Assembly (NCBI GenBank): GCA_024704765.1
Contig: JAKMXF010000080.1
Span: forward strand, 1-31,826
Source of the DNA: Oopsacas minuta
Lineage: Eukaryota; Porifera; Hexactinellida; Lyssacinosida; Leucopsacidae
DNA: 31,826 nucleotides
Reading direction: 5' to 3'
In this document: piece after piece, positions 31,020 to 31,826 of the stretch
How positions within the stretch are numbered: position 1 is the stretch's first letter
How the letters are laid out: every line of letters starts with the position of its first letter
Position numbers and translations under genes: made by a program
The notes under the pieces: model-generated
Told to the model about the DNA's origin: nothing
What the model saw: only the letters and a program-made list of their open reading frames with translations
The model's database searches: none

Positions 31020-31304
31020 CTGAACAGGTAGACCATATTCCATATTTAATAAACAAGTTTGACAAACATTTTTCAACTTAGAGCAAGTTTGACAAATTTC
31101 AGTCTTTTTGTATCGCATTTTAGGACCAGGACACCAACGAAATGTCGTAAAAGGCCGAGTACAAATTTTGCACTCTTTTCCGTATTTCTCTTTCAACATT
31201 CGAAGAAAAGGAATACTTCCCATGCATGTAGGGCATAAAAGAGGAAATTCACTATGTTCCCAATTAAATCTGTTATAGGAATTAGTCGTCTTGGAAATAG
31301 CCAT
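31020..31304 (-). CDS. RBM22: RBM22 (Slt11/Ecm2) first coding exon
   Basis: RBM22 is a nuclear splicing factor that binds the U6 snRNA and the pre-mRNA near the spliceosome active site. The minus-strand exon has 95 codons, from ATG 31304 ([20 protein letters not shown]) to a CAG|GTTTGT donor at 31020. It shows the conserved zinc-binding N-terminus: [29 protein letters not shown], then [20 protein letters not shown] and EYGLPVQ, very close to the animal protein (TYNRxNWE, then the same Cys pattern). The start is set by the alignment; an upstream in-frame ATG at 31349 lies in a probable intron. The rest of the protein (CCCH finger, RRM, about 300 residues) is not in the part of contig 5 to the left, so the exon is isolated here. 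It looks intact, with no stop or frameshift. Confidence 0.93.
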
Positions 31305-31305
31305 T

Positions 31306-31403
31306 CTAAGGATAAAAAGATAAATGATCAAGGTCTGGGAATGTAGCATATATAAAAATTCTTTCAGAAATTCTACTTTTAGGAAAGAGTAGTTTTTGTT
31401 TAC
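31306..31403 (-). other. probable 5'UTR intron of RBM22
   Basis: A strong acceptor (TTTATCTTTTTATCCTTAG) ends one base before the RBM22 start codon. About 98 bases upstream lies a donor, GGAG|GTAAAC. The inference is an untranslated first exon near 31404-31425 spliced to the coding exon. The upstream region then runs directly into the dispersed repeat, so promoter sequence may lie in it. Needs transcript data. Confidence 0.55.
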
Positions 31404-31427
31404 CTCCAGGTGTTGTCTTCCAATTAA

Positions 31428-31826
31428 ATAAATATTTGGTACAATTGCAGAATCTTATACCCCCAACTTTTTAATGTGGTCAAAAATCCCTATATGCACC
31501 GTTCAAGAACTCGTTAAAAGGAGTTGATAGAGCTAAAGAACTCCAAAATCGGATTAAAATTGACAAAGTTACGAAAAATTTACTCCCTAAGCCAAATCCT
31601 ATGGGGAAAATTATATTACTCACTATAGTCAAATTGTATTAATTATACATTACAATTATCATAGGAATGCGCATACTGTTGATATTGCGGTTATACTCGC
31701 TTGTTACTCTACTCTTTCATATTCATTTGTTTGCTATTCAGTGTATTTCACTGCAGGTAATTCTTGTTACTTTAAAGGAAAGTTGGTTATTACATAATTC
31801 TGTCTGCAACACTAAATATACAATGC
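31428..31826. repeat. dispersed 400-bp repeat, copy 2 (inverted)
   Basis: This is the reverse complement of 20638-21037 with a few percent divergence. It runs to the last base of the window, suggesting the scaffold ends because of the repeat. It lies right upstream of RBM22. Confidence 0.92.

Noticed and set aside
1-31826. CRISPR array, phage, tRNA or rRNA genes
   Set aside because: No regularly spaced short repeats with unique spacers, no phage proteins and no recognisable tRNA or rRNA sequence.

Overview
This is animal nuclear DNA, most likely from an arthropod. It is AT-rich and intron-containing, and it is packed with decayed cut-and-paste DNA transposons. The only host gene recognised with confidence is the first coding exon of the splicing factor RBM22 (31020-31304, minus strand). 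The density of Tc1/mariner, maT, pogo/Tigger, hAT and PIF/Harbinger copies would fit a copepod such as a caligid sea louse, but that is a guess from general character, not a diagnostic match. There are no bacterial, phage or CRISPR features.

The window is five contigs joined by single N bases at 3670, 12475, 19106 and 24528. Contig 1 (1-3669): a mariner end, one end of a small hAT element, a complete Tigger/pogo element with TIRs and TA duplication (597-2660), and a 174-bp tandem repeat at the gap. Contig 2 (3671-12474): the 3' part of a hAT element (to 4337), the second half of an older GTF2IRD2-like hAT element, a maT-like element (5709-7016), a Tc1-like element (7891-9215), a truncated Tc1 with a pogo MITE inside it (10404-11280), and a mariner cut off at the gap. 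Contig 3 (12476-19105): a (TTG)n tract, a Harbinger element with transposase and Myb-like gene remnants, two maT copies, a 61-bp minisatellite, the first half of the GTF2IRD2-like hAT, and the 5' end of the hAT inserted in it. Contig 4 (19107-24527): a possible host exon, a dispersed repeat, a 0.9-kb foldback element and a Tc1-like element. Contig 5 (24529-31826): an array of direct and inverted 18-mers, an unassigned ORF, a near-complete mariner, a hAT MITE, the RBM22 exon, and a second, inverted copy of the contig 4 dispersed repeat at the very end.

The main result is that the contigs are joined in the wrong order or orientation. A hAT element begins at 18976 after CTTGATAT and ends at 4337 followed by the same CTTGATAT. 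Removing it and one duplication copy restores, in frame, the CxxC of a zinc finger in the older hAT it landed in. Contig 3 must therefore run into contig 2. A split mariner (end of contig 2, start of contig 1) and a split small hAT element (10214 and 261) suggest that contig 2 runs into contig 1. The pattern is what results if each contig was placed in the opposite orientation within the scaffold.

No working transposase reading frame is seen: all copies carry frameshifts or stops, and three have lost the first catalytic aspartate. No new enzymatic system is evident. What is worth following up is the misassembly, the nested insertions, the foldback element, the 18-mer array and the two possible host-gene fragments.
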